Shown here piece by piece: positions 1-10,629 of a DNA stretch of 64,000 nucleotides. The stretch is from assembly GCF_030272615.1 (NCBI RefSeq), contig NC_081407.1:442521213-442585212 (forward strand). The letters are read 5' to 3'. The notes under the pieces were generated by a model. That model did no database searches. It saw only the letters and a list, made by a program, of their open reading frames with translations, and was not told the DNA's origin. Numbering within the stretch: position 1 is the stretch's first letter; every line of letters starts with the position of its first letter. The DNA is from Cryptomeria japonica. Its lineage: Eukaryota; Streptophyta; Pinopsida; Cupressales; Cupressaceae. A program made the translations under genes and the position numbers.

Positions 1-143
1 AGGAGAATGGTATTGACAGATGGGTGTGGAATACTATGGACCCCTTGGACTTAGTCCAAAATTAGAAAGACATTTTTGCCGGTATTCTAAGGAATCGAAT
101 CATTCCTCCATCCCTGGATGAGGACATCATTAGATGGTGTGCC

Positions 144-460
144 TTGTCTGATGGTAAGTACAAGGTATGTTTTGGCTATAAATTGAAAGAAGTTATTGTA
201 GATAAGAAGGATTGGTTGGTTAATCTATTCTGGCACATACATGTACTTCCTAAAGCAGGTTCCTTTGCTTGGATGGCTTTCCAGAGGAAGATTCTAACCA
301 GTGAAAGACTCCTTAAATTGGGTTTGAATGGGCCTAGTAGATGTGTATTATGTTGAAATCAAGAGGAGACAATTGATCACCTTCTGCTTCACTTCAAATT
401 CTCCAGCAACTGTTGGTGGCATTTTATGGGTAAATTAAATCTTGCATGCCCTTTTTTGAA
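144..460 (+). pseudogene. LINE zf-RVT zinc-binding region remnant
   Basis: Translation shows the layout of the zf-RVT domain that follows reverse transcriptase in plant LINEs: a WHIHVLPKAGSFAWMAF-like stretch, then LTSERLLKLG, a CVLC pair, and after an in-frame TGA the ETIDHLLLHF continuation expected of the second half of the finger. The domain normally lies between the RT thumb and RNase H of ORF2 and is thought to help bind nucleic acid. Here it is a decayed relic, and no full RT is present in the window upstream. Confidence 0.7.
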
Positions 461-827
461 AGGTTTGGATGATTGGTTTCTACTATGGCCTAGATCAAAA
501 TGCAAGGCGTTATTTGGGGATTTATTTGTCATCCTACCCTCACTGCTGACTTGGGAAATTTGGAAAGAGAGGAATCAAAGAATTTTCTAGGATAAAGATA
601 TGGGCCAAATTGCCCTCTGTGGGAAAATTGAGAATCACCTGGTTGAGCTCCTGAACGAATCGGCTAAGTCCAAATCACTGAAAAAGAATCTATACACTGA
701 CTAGGATTGGAAGTTAAAGCTTGCATTCCCAAATTTGATCATCCCCCCACTTTTTGGAAGTGGTAACCTTATGATACCGGCTAATCCAAGATTGGGTGTT
801 TAATGGGAAATCCCAGATCCAGGGTGG

Positions 828-1247
828 CATAAGATTAACTTCGATGGTGCCTTTGCAGGGAATCCAGGGCAGAGTGGAATTGGATGTATTATTAGAGATT
901 CTGAAGGCATCTGTATTAAGGAAATCTCTGAATATATTGGTATGGCCACTAACAATGAGGATGAATTCCAATCGGCATTAAGAGGTTTGCAATTGGGGAT
1001 TAAGCTGGGGATAAAAAGAATCCATTTGGAGGGTGATTCATTAAATGTTATCAATGTTGTTTGTAGTAACCAAACCCCTAGTTGGCATCTTAACCTATGG
1101 CTTCGACCGATGGTGGATTTACTTGAGACCGTTGAAGAATTTCAGATTATCCATATCTATAGAGAAGGTAATATGGAAGTAGACAAACTATTTAAGATGG
1201 CAATTGTAGATGGAGGCCTTGATCTGGGGCATACGACTAGGGTATAG
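828..1247 (+). pseudogene. LINE RNase H domain (RVT_3 type) remnant
   Basis: The frame is open from about 828 to the TAG at 1245-1247. It carries the signature of the plant LINE RNase H: KINFDGAFAGNPGQSGIG (first Asp), NNEDEFQS in the usual second-acid helix, HLEGDS (third Asp) and a final REGNMEVDKLFKMA corresponding to the family's VADxLAKxA motif. The enzyme degrades RNA in RNA:DNA hybrids during target-primed reverse transcription. An ATG occurs only at 942, inside the domain, so this is the C-terminal part of a longer ORF2 and not a gene of its own. Confidence 0.72.
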
Positions 1248-1925
1248 ATAAATTTTGATTATAGCAATTAATATGGTTAAAGTACTGCAACCTATCTTGG
1301 CAGAAGAATGAACCAGCTTTGTTTCCCCGATGGTCTTGGTTTCTACCGGTTTGTAGTGCTTACCGGGAGATGAATTCTTACCGAGTGTGGGTTTTTCTTT
1401 GATTGTGGTATCCTTCTGGCTCCTACCGGTAGGGGTATCCCACCTGGTTGTGCGGTCTCTATCGGTTGGCGATGTTGTCATTTGCATAGGTCTCTTGCAC
1501 TTGTCTCTTACCGGTATTTATTATGTGCCTGTAATATGGTCTTATCGGGGTCATTTACTCTAGTGTCGGAGTAGATGCTGTCAGGAAGATAATCTAGAAA
1601 AAAATTTGATAAGCGGCTACAATCGGTTCTCTCCTCAAGTTACCTTGTGCAGATGCAGGCCTTGATCCGGGACTTACGGTTAGGGCACAACTATATTTGA
1701 TTATGGTGGTTTAAGTGATGCAACCTATCTTGGTCTAAGAATGAAATGACTTTGTTTCCCCGATGGTCTTGACCTCTACCAGTTTGTAGCATTTATCGGG
1801 TGATGAATTCTTAACGGGTCTCTTGTATTTGTCTCCTACCGGTATTTTTTATGGTTCCAGTAATATGATCTTACTGGGGTCATTAACTCTAGTTCTGGTG
1901 TAGATGTTGTCAAAAAGTTAATCTA
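1213..1925 (+). repeat. Imperfect direct duplication in LINE 3' region
   Basis: Two direct copies share landmarks in the same order: GAGGCCTTGATC/CAGGCCTTGATC, CAACCTATCTTGG, TTTGTTTCCCCGATGGTCTTG, GATGAATTCTTA, a TACCGGTATT element, and GTAGATGYTGTCA. Copy 1 runs about 1213-1600 and copy 2 about 1655-1925; copy 2 is shorter through internal deletion. A related AATCGGTTCT-TCCTCAA segment at 1624-1646 reappears at about 2240 inside the next ORF. The repeats are rich in ACCGGT. No coding capacity is apparent. Confidence 0.7.
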
Positions 1926-2164
1926 TTGTCTATAATTACTATTAGATATGATAAAGCCGGATGGCGGCTGACATCAAAGAGGCAATAAATTGTGAATAAA
2001 GGTGACATGCTTAAGTTGTGTTTTGTTTATGCGAAGTAATTTGGCACGGTTTAGCCAAGTCCTCGAGCTCCTCAACCTTTATGAGTTGTCGAGATAAATA
2101 AAGGAAGGCCTGCTTAGTTTAAACATATCAAACTCTTCCCCTGTCTTGCTTTGTTGTTTATTTA

Positions 2165-2773
2165 ATGGATACACTGATATTGTTGGAGGCAACATGCCGT
2201 CAGATGGCATTTCTTGGCAAAATTTCTGATAAGCACCTGCAATCGGTTCTTTCCTCAAATCACCCTTTGATTATGCACTGTGTAAAAAGAATTTTGGAGA
2301 AGGAATTATTAAATCCATACCACAGATATAGAGCCAATGCAAACATTCTCGCTTTCTTTCCAGCGATGTTGCTCTACATGGGGACTAGCAAGCAAAGGGC
2401 GAAGCTGCTCACTCAAATGGTGTTTGAGCACTGCTTCCTTGGGGAAATTGACACCATACTAGATAATGTCGATGGAAATATTAGAATGCCCTTTCCCCAA
2501 AATTATTATATGAGTTTGGGAAATGGTGTGAAGGCGAGGAAAGAGGTGATAGTAACCTCTCTTGATTTCAATACCTTGGAGGCCTCTTGGCCTATCATTA
2601 ACATAAATATTGAGTTTTTTTTCAAGGTTGTCGGAATACTTCTTGGCTTCACGGCTACCTGGAGAAGAACCTATATTCAGGATGAAGGGCTTTCAGGAAG
2701 AGGAGACATTGGTATTTTGGCCAATGATGACATTGGCGATGGCAACTCTTGGGGTCTTGGTCGTGGAGAAGAT
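2165..2773 (+). CDS. Orphan ORF, 203 codons, interrupted by a Copia insertion
   Basis: The open frame begins at an ATG at 2165 and runs 203 codons up to the Copia LTR, where the first LTR bases supply the stop. The predicted protein starts MDTLILLEATCRQMAF and is largely helical and hydrophobic in its C-terminal third. I do not recognise a domain. On the far side of the Copia element a frame stays open from the first base at 10148 to a stop at 10300. It may be part of the LINE 3' region or an unrelated host ORF. Codon use and length argue for past coding, but function is unknown. Confidence 0.4.
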
Positions 2774-4305
2774 TGATAACACAATGATGAACTGATAGTA
2801 CTAATCCAGTACTGAGAGGGGGGGGGTGAATCAGTACAGACAAAAATACAGTCCTAAACCAGTCTGACAGTAGACACTTCAAATGACTAGCAAATAGTGA
2901 CACCGGTTTGAAACAGAGTGTAACCGGTAAAGCTAAGACTGACTGAGACAAGCATTAACTAGTTACTCACTTATCTTTTCACCAACTCAAGACTACCTCA
3001 CCTTTTCTCCCTTATGCATAAACAGGTAATCTACCATCATATCGTAATAACAACTAGTTCAACATGTTTTATTGACAGGCATAAAACACAAAACCATTAT
3101 ATGCTTGACAGACAATAGCAAAGCATCACAAGACAAAAGCATCACACATGACACATATATTTTTCACGTGGAAACCCAACTAGGAAAAACCATGGTGGGG
3201 ATGTATACCCACAAGCTATTTTTGAACTCTTTAGAAGTTCTCTCTGTTAGGAGCCTTGTCCGGTTAGAGACATCACAAAAGGTTCTGCTAGGAACCGATC
3301 TTGTTAGAGATCACCCAGTTAAGGGATGGCTACAATACCTGGTTAAGGGTTAAACCCTGTTAAAGGTTACCTTGTTAGAGGATTTCAAGAACTTAATAGC
3401 TAGAGGATTTTGAACTCAATAGCTTTGAATTACCCTATTAAAGGATTTACAGCAAGCCGATTAAGGCTACCCTGTTAAGGGACTTTCCAACTATTGAGGT
3501 GGTTAGAGATCAACAAGTATTATAATGATCTGGTAATAGGACTCAATGCCAATGCAGATCCGCTTAAGCTCCTCTTCACCTTCTGCACTTACACTCTGCA
3601 GGTATCACTTCTCTTCTTTTGGTTTGGCAAGAATCATGTATCCCTTCTCTTGGATACACACACACAACTTTTGCCAACAACCTCAGAAAGAGACACAACA
3701 TCGACCTTATAGGAAAACAGATAGGTCGGTAGCATAAACCCTAAACCCTAAACCTGTTAGTTTAAGGAATTCAAACGGTTCAATCCTGACCGTTGAGAAC
3801 ACTCCATTAATTGCAACAGTCTTGATCCAATCTCAAGACATTCTCCATCATCCATTTTCACCGATTTCATGGCGGCTGATAACCCATCACACGTTATCAC
3901 CGTTTTACAGACTTCGCACATTCTCGAGGTAGATAGGAACAATCTCCTTCATGCAAGATCCTTCACGCGCACAAGGATGACGTGGCAACATGATTTGTTA
4001 TTCATTACAATGCTAACTCATCACACAATGTCACTGGTTGAGCCACACAGGCTTGAAGCACTTCAACCGGAAACCCTGAAGTTGAGACTACCAACCAGTA
4101 GTCATACAACGCTTCCATGTGTCGATTCCCATAACCATATGCTGGTTCACCTTGAACAAGCACACCGCTTCACTTTGGCACAAATGTTGGTTCACAGTGT
4201 TATGCCGGTTCTCTCATATGTCGGTTCTCACCTCTTCAACATATTGACATCAATGACAACATACAATGTCATTATGTCCTCATACCGGTTCACATAATGC
4301 CAACA
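2774..4305 (-). repeat. 3' LTR of the Copia element
   Basis: The LTR is 1532 bp, with TG and CA termini, and is homologous along its length to 8713-10147. It contains a G-run motif (ACTGAGAGGG...) near its outer end, many ACCGGTT words, a serial TTAAGGG/GTTAGAG-rich stretch (about 3230-3500), and a telomere-like (CCCTAAA)n patch at 3735-3754. Confidence 0.92.
3735..3754. repeat. Interstitial telomere-like repeat inside Copia LTR
   Basis: The sequence TAAACCCTAAACCCTAAACC is nearly three units of the plant telomere repeat and contains the telo-box AAACCCTAA. The same patch is kept in the other LTR at 9663-9682, so it is part of the element and not a chromosome end. Confidence 0.85.
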
Positions 4306-4411
4306 ATCTCCCCCTTTGGCATTGATGGCAATATACAAAGATATCTCTCTGCTTCACATCTTCTCCCCCAATTTCTGCAGATATCTTCTCCGCTTCACAT
4401 CTTCTCCCCCT
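4306..4411 (-). other. Polypurine tract of Copia element, duplicated
   Basis: Directly inside the 3' LTR the minus strand reads AAAGGGGGAGA (4307-4317), the expected primer for plus-strand DNA synthesis. Two further purine-rich tracts follow at about 4352-4373 and 4392-4414, within a direct repeat built on GCTTCACATCTTCTCCCCC as read on the plus strand. Confidence 0.75.
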
Positions 4412-4551
4412 TTGACAACAATGCCAAAGTGGAGGCACAAGCTTCCCTGTTCCATTATGCTGCTCCCCCTGAGGAGTAGCATCCTTCAGCACATCAATCC
4501 TGAAGAAATTTTTTGACTATGCAATACATGACTGATGTGGAGCATATACCT

Positions 4552-4869
4552 TTAGTTCACCTCCTGAAGGGGCAGTACCCATAATTCACCTCTTAAGTAC
4601 ATAAATGTAGTCTTTGGGAGAGGCTTGGTGAATATGTCTGCTAACTGCTCCTTATTGGAAACATGTTCCAGTGCAATCTCTTTAATCTGAACCTTTTCCC
4701 TTAAGAAATGATACTTAAACTCAAAGTGCTTGGTTCTAGAATGTAAAACCGGATTCTTGGAGATATTAATTGCACTAGTATTGTCACAAAATATACTTAC
4801 AGGTTCAGATACAGGAACTTTGAAGCCATTTAGTACATGCTTCATCCAAATTGTCTGAGTGCAGTTCAT
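4552..4869 (-). pseudogene. Copia RNase H remnant
   Basis: Translation gives the typical Copia RNase H C-terminus: SIFCDNTSAINISKNPV, then HSRTKHFEFKYHFLREKV and NKEQLADIFTKPLP. These motifs identify the last domain of a Copia polyprotein, which removes the RNA template during reverse transcription. The piece lies next to the 3' LTR as expected. Confidence 0.88.
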
Positions 4870-4917
4870 GAAAGTTGCAACATACTCTGCTTCCGTTGTA
4901 GACTGAGAGATACAACT

Positions 4918-6098
4918 CTACTTCTTACTCATCCATGAGACCAGTCTACCACCAAGAAAGAATGCACCACCGGTTGTGCTTTTCCGGTCATCTACATTGC
5001 CTGCCCAATTAGCATCTGCGTATACTTTCAAGTCGAAATCCTTGTTATAAGGATACCACAATCCATAGTCAACAGTTCCCTTCAGATACCTAAGAATCCG
5101 CTTGACTGTAACCAAGTGAGATTCTCTTGGGCTTTTCTAGAATCTTGCAGTAATGCCAACTGCATGTGCAATATTGGGTCTGCTATGCACTACATAATGC
5201 AACTTACCAATCATTGATCGGTATTCCTTCTCATCAACCAATTCTGAGTCATCTTCTTTAGATAGTTTACAACTGGTCACCATCGGAGTACCAACCGGTT
5301 TGCTATCTTCCATGACAAAGGTCTTCAACACCTCTTTGACATACTTGGACTGAGTGATAAAGATTCCATCCTTCATCTGCTGGATCTGCATTCTAATGAA
5401 GAATTTAATCTCCCCTATGAGTGACATTTCAAACTCTTTCTTCATCTCATCTACAAACTCATGACTCATCTTGTCATCTCCACCAAAGATAATGTCATCA
5501 ACACCTCACAGATTAGGATTTGATCTCCTTCAAACTTCAAGTAGATATTGCTATCTTCACTTGTTCTCTCAAATCCAATCTTCACAAGATGGGAATGCAG
5601 ACATTCATACCATGCCCTAGGTGCCTACTTTAGTCCATATAGAGCGTTATGTAGCCTACATACCATGTCATTGTCTTCAGATAGGGCAAAGCCATCTGGT
5701 TATTCAATATACACCTCCTCTTCAAGTACACCATTTAGGAATGCAAATTTTACATCCATTTGATATACTTTAAAACCTTTAAAAGCTGCATGTGCAAGAA
5801 GTATACGAACTCCTTCCAATCTGGCTACAAAGGCAAAGGTTTCTCCATAGTCTTCTCCTTCTTCTTGAGCATATCCTTTGCATACCAATCTGGCTTTGTT
5901 TCTTATCATTGTGACATCCTCATTCAGCATATTTCTGAAGACCCATTTGGTGCCAATGACATTTTTATGCTCTGGTCTGGGTACCAAAGACCATGTACCA
6001 TTTTTCTCTATCTGGTCAAGTTCCTCTTCCATTGCCTTGATCCAGTCTTCATCTTTATGTGCCTCTTTGAATGTTTTAGGCTCAAATTTAGAGATCAT
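4918..6098 (-). pseudogene. Copia reverse transcriptase remnant
   Basis: Several open stretches carry the RVT_2 family signature: [64 protein letters not shown], and later LRYLKGTVDYGLWY with YADANWAGNVDDRKST leading to RNase H. The order and spacing match a Copia RT region. The copy is broken, so no active enzyme is expected. Confidence 0.9.
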
Positions 6099-6149
6099 AC
6101 ATGAGTTTTCTCTGACCTTTCTTCTTGTAAGGATTCCTGCATCCTTATC

Positions 6150-7546
6150 TCATATGATCTGCTTAGGATCATGATTCAGCTTGACATATCGAGGAATGGT
6201 CTTGATAGATTCCTCTTGCTTTTCTTCTTCATCCTCATCTCCATCAGTATCAGCATCTACATTTGCCGATGTAGGAACACTATTACTGGTGCTTGGTTGA
6301 CTGACAAACGGTTCCCAAAAGGTTGCAACCGGTTCATTTACCACTTGCTGACTGTCAGTTTCCTCAGTTTTCTCAGAGGTTTCATCAACTCTTACATTGA
6401 TGCCTTCCATAATTCTCTGAGTCCTCTTGTTGAAACACTTGAGAGCTTTGCTCTTGGTGGAATATCCTAGGAATATTCCATCACATTCCGCATCAAATTT
6501 GCTCTAGTGTTCACTCCTCTTGATGTAACATTTGCTACCGAACACTCTAAAGTAGCTAACCATAGGTGTCTTACCGGTCCAATACTCATAAGGAGTTTTA
6601 TCTTTACCTTTCTTGATGAGTACTCGGTTCATTGTGTAGACTGTAGTGTTCACAGCTTCTCTCCAAAAGGTGTGAGCTACCTTTCCTTGAATCAACATGG
6701 TTCTAGATGCTTCAACCACAGTTCGGTTATTCCTCTCTGCTAGGTCATTCTGTCGTGGATTCCGGGGGTAGACAATTGCCTCTTGATGCCATGTTCTTCA
6801 CAGTACTTGTTGAATTCACCGGAAGTGAATTCCCCTCCTTGATCAGTTCTCAGGCACTTGATCCTTTTACCGCTTTCCTTCTCCACTAATGCTCTAAAAG
6901 CTTTGAACGTTACAAAGGCTTCAGACTTGTCTTTCAATAATTAGACCCACATCATTATTGAGCAGTCATCAGTGAGAATCATGAAGTACCTATCACCCTG
7001 CACACTTCTAGTTTTCATAGGACCACACAAATCAGTATGCACAAGATCAAGCAAGTTGTTAACAGTGAAAGATTTACCTTTAAAGGTTGAGGAAGACATT
7101 TTCCCCAACTAACACTCTCTACACAAGGTATTATCCGATTTGCTTAGCATCGACAACCCTCTAACTGCCTTGATCTTACTAGCCTTCACAATGTTATCAA
7201 AGTTTACATGGCAGAGTCTCTTATGCCATATCCAGCTATCATCAAATTTAGCCATACGACATGTACTTATATTTGCATTCAGATGAAATAGGTTACCTTT
7301 GGTATCCATGCTGGTGGCCACCAATTCACCATCCTTTCCTTTGATTCTGCAAACTCCATTCTTGAATTCTAGAGTGAGGCCACCGTCATTCAGCTGGGCA
7401 ACACTCAGAAGGTTGTGTCTAAGACCATCAACCCAATACACATTGTCACCACTACTCTTTCCATTTAGAGAGATGGACCCTCTGCCTTTGACCATGCATG
7501 GTGCATCATTGCCAAAGTGAACCACACCACCATCATACTCCTCCAA
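6150..7546 (-). pseudogene. Copia GAG-pre-integrase and integrase remnant
   Basis: The stretch at 7109-7546 shows the GAG-pre-integrase pattern (WHKRLCHVNFDNIVKASK, CREC). That at 6740-6937 shows the integrase core (CLRTDQGGEFTSGEF, HGIKRQLSTPGI). That at 6504-6719 is the integrase C-terminal half (FWREAVNTTVYTMNR, KTPYEYWTGKTP, FRVFGSKCY). Integrase would insert the cDNA into the host chromosome. The acidic Ser/Thr-rich stretch at 6150-6410 is the usual linker between integrase and RT. Confidence 0.88.
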
Positions 7547-7599
7547 TGATAGAAACTTGCTTCAGTCACCAGTCATATGGTGAGAACAGCCACTGTCAA

Positions 7600-8500
7600 T
7601 GATCCACTCATTGGAATTATCAAACCAAGAGACAAGAGCCTTCTTGTCTGACACATCTTCCTTGACAACAACAAACACAATATCTTCATTTTCTTCATCC
7701 TCTGATTCTTCATCTATGACACCTTCATCAACTACCACAAAACAGTTTCTTTGGTTTCCTCCTTTGAATTTCTTGAACCTTTCCAGTTTGTCCTTGTTGT
7801 CGCCATTAGGACAGTTTATAGCAATATGTCATATCTAGTTACAAGAGAAGCATTTCAAAGGTAGCTTACCTCTATATTTGCCGGTTCCTTTTGGAAGTTT
7901 CCTGGAAAGGAGAGCTTCAAATGCCATCAGAATCTCCTCATCATCCATTTCTCTGCCTTGTCTTGGTTCACCACTAGTGCTAGCTTCTTTTCCTTTTCTG
8001 GATGGTACTGCAGAAGCTTTAAAAGCTGATTCAGTCTTTTGAACACTGCCATCGAAACTATTTACCTCATAGGCTGTCAACTTTGCAATGATGGAGTCTA
8101 GGGATACCTTAGTCTTGTCTATTGATCTTAGCTCTTGAATAGCAGCAACCCTTATCGCATAGACCGGCAATAGGGATCTCAAGACTTTGCTTACCATGGT
8201 GGCATCTTCTATTTTACCACCTGCACTCTTGATATCTCCAACAACAGTTTTGATTCATATTCCATACTGTTGAATGGTCTCACCTTCAACCATCCGCATA
8301 TCTTCAAACTTCCCTCTAAGACTTTCTTCCTTAGCTTGTTTTACATGTTCATCACCGCCATAGATATTTTCAAGAGTATCCCATACCTCTTTGGGATTTA
8401 CCTTATCGTGAACATCAATGAACTCAATGTCAGATAAACTACTAATTAGGGCTTCCATGACTTGCCCATTCTTCTGCATCTCTCTCTTTTGGTCATCAGT
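7600..8500 (-). pseudogene. Copia Gag remnant with zinc knuckle
   Basis: The 8255-8479 stretch has the UBN2-type Gag pattern (LSDIEFIDVHDKVNPKEVWDT, SLRGKFEDMRM). The 7835-8197 stretch continues it (SLLPVYAIRVAAIQELRSID, KLTAYE) and ends in CFSCN, the start of a CCHC knuckle. Gag would form the virus-like particle. The protease segment after the knuckle is poorly preserved. Confidence 0.85.
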
Positions 8501-8698
8501 AAGGGTATCGGTAGGAGCAACATAGACAGTCTCAACATAGCTCCAATGTTAAGCACCCATGCTTCTGATGAATATCTTCATTCTGTCTTTCCATATACTG
8601 AAATTTTCTCTATTAAACTTTGGACCTTCCCTCTTCATCATTGGACTGGGATCTTTACCTCAAGCAATTAAGCTTATAACACAGAGAACTTGGAGGAC

Positions 8699-8710
8699 GC
8701 TCTAATACCA
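8699..8710 (-). other. Primer-binding site of Copia element (initiator-Met type)
   Basis: Two bases inside the 5' LTR the minus strand reads TGGTATTAGAGC. This is close to the TGGTATCAGAGC sequence used by plant Copia elements for priming by initiator methionyl-tRNA. Confidence 0.82.
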
Positions 8711-8712
8711 AT

Positions 8713-10147
8713 TGATAACTCAATGATGAACTAATAGTACTAATCCAGTACTGAGAGGGGGGGGGGGATTGAATTAGTACAGACAAAAATACAATCCTAA
8801 ACTGGTCTGATAGCAGACACTTCAAATGACTAGCAAACAGTGACACCGGTTTGAAACATAGTGCAACCGGTAAAGCTAAGACTAACCGAGACAAGCATTA
8901 ACCGGTTACTCACTTAGCTTTTCACTCAACTCAAGACTACCTCACCTTTTCTCCCTTATGCATAAATAGGTAATCTACCATCAAATTGTAATAACAGCTA
9001 GTTCAACATGTTTTATTGACAGGCATAAAACACAGAATCATTATATGCTTGATAGACAATAGAAAAGCATCACACATGACACACATATTTTTCACGTAGA
9101 AACCCAACTGGGAAAAACCATGGTGGGGATGAATACCCACAAGCTTTTTTTGAACTCTTTAGAAGTTCGCTCTGTTAGGAGCCTTGTCCGGTTAGAGACA
9201 TTACAAAAGGTTCTGCTAGGAACTGATCCTATTAGAGATCACTCGGTTAAGGGATGGCTACAATACCTGGTTAAGGGTTAAACCCTGTTAAAGGTTACCT
9301 TGTTAGAGGATTTCAAGAACTCAATAGCTAGAGGATTTTGAACTCAATAGCTTTGAATTACCCTGTTAAAGGATTTACAGCAAGCCAGTTAAGGCTACCC
9401 TGTTAAGGGATTTTCCAACTGTTGAGGTGGTTAGAGATCAACAGGTATTACAATGATCTGGTAACAGCACTCAATGCCAATGTAGATCCGCTTAAGCTCC
9501 TCTTCACCTTTTGCACTTACACTCTGTAGGTATCACTTCTCTTCTTTTGGTCTGGAAAGAATCACGTATCCCTTCTCTTGGATACACACACACAACTTTT
9601 GCCAACAACCTCAGAAAGAGACACAACATCGACCTTAGAGGAAAACAGATAGGTCGGTAGTGTAAACCCTAAACCCTAAACCTGTTAGGTTAATGAATTC
9701 AAACGGTTCAATCCTAACCATTGAGAACACTCCATTAATTGCAGCAGTCTTGATCCAATCTCAAGACATTCTCCATCATCCATTTTCACTGATTTCACGG
9801 CGGCTGATAACCCATCACACATTATCATTGTTTTACAGACTCCGCACATTCTCGAGGTACATAGGAACAATCTCCTTCATGCAAGATCCTTCACGCGCAC
9901 AAGGCTGATGTGGCAACATGATTTGTTATTCATTACAATGCTAACTCATCACACAATGTCACTGGTTGAGCCACACAAGCTTGAAGCACTTCAACCGGAA
10001 ACCCTGAAGTTGAGACTACCAACCGGTAGTCATACAATGCTTCCATGTTGGTTCTCTCATATGTTGGTTCTCACCTCTTCACATATTGACATCAATGACA
10101 ACATACAATATCATTATGTCCTCATACCGACTCACATAATGCCAACA
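8713..10147 (-). repeat. 5' LTR of the Copia element
   Basis: The LTR is 1435 bp and collinear with 2774-4305, sharing the G-run motif (eleven Gs at 8757-8767), the TTAAGGG-rich block and the telomere-like patch at 9663-9682. It ends at the CAACA before the LINE tail resumes. Confidence 0.92.
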
Positions 10148-10629
10148 GAGTGGTTTCCAGACGATTTCTGCCACCCTTGGGAAAAAGAGAAATCGGTGGC
10201 TCATGTTGCTTGTGGGAATGATTGCCCAGTAATATTGGATGTTGCTAGTGCTCCTGCACCCAATGATGAGGACCCATATTCAAGCTATGAAGATTCTTGA
10301 AATGTTTTGACCTCCTCAGCTCTATGTGTCGGTTCTCTTTGGAATTCCATTTCTCAAGTTCTTTGTACTGTTAAGAAGATTGTAGGCCTTTGGCCAAATT
10401 AGGCATAGTAACAACCAACATTTTGTTCTTCTCCAGTTGATTTTGTCTAGCAATTTAGGATCCTCGCCAGCTTGGTTGTTTTTTGGTCATTTTTTGGAGT
10501 AATGGTAGGGGGTTTTCTTCCTGGTTCTTTCCCCCTACGGCTCTTTCTGAACCAGGTTTGTATTTTTCAAATTTTGATTAATATAAGGGTGTTGCCCCTC
10601 TACAGTTATTAATCTATTTAAAAAAAAAT
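10148..10629 (+). mobile_element. LINE 3' end with poly(A), right of the Copia insertion
   Basis: A frame open from 10148 (EWFPDDFCHPWEKEKSVAHV...) ends at the stop at 10300. It is followed by a T-rich untranslated stretch of the style seen at plant L1 ends (TTGATTAATATAAGGGTGTTGCCCC) and an A-run at 10621-10629. This is the probable resumption of the LINE interrupted at 2773. The target duplication cannot be tested because the 5' end is outside the window. Confidence 0.6.

Larger units (their letters stand above)
1..2773 (+). mobile_element. L1-like LINE, 3' portion, left part
   Basis: This is the 3' portion of a non-LTR retrotransposon whose 5' part lies outside the window. Remnants of the reverse transcriptase zinc-binding region (from about 144) and of a plant LINE RNase H domain (about 828-1247) follow in the order known for plant L1-type ORF2. 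Duplicated non-coding DNA and an orphan ORF come next. The sequence is then cut by a Copia element, and a LINE-like tail with terminal A-run resumes at 10148-10629. That both sides belong to one LINE is inferred from order, strand and the open frame that meets the insertion point on each side. Confidence 0.65.
2774..10147 (-). mobile_element. Ty1/Copia LTR retrotransposon, broken but with both LTRs
   Basis: A 7.4-kb element lies on the minus strand inside the LINE. Its two LTRs begin TGTTGGC and end GTTATCA in element orientation. A primer-binding site resembling initiator-Met tRNA and a polypurine tract lie at the proper inner edges. Gag with a zinc knuckle, GAG-pre-integrase, integrase, RT and RNase H follow in Copia order. 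Coding is spread over many short frames, so the copy is clearly broken (roughly ten breaks). The LTRs differ at many positions and by about 100 bp in length, so it is older than element B. No clear target duplication is visible (AAGAT against GAGTG). Confidence 0.93.

Noticed and set aside
3735-3754. Chromosome end or true interstitial telomere
   Set aside because: The same patch lies at the matching place in both LTRs, so it travels with the Copia element.
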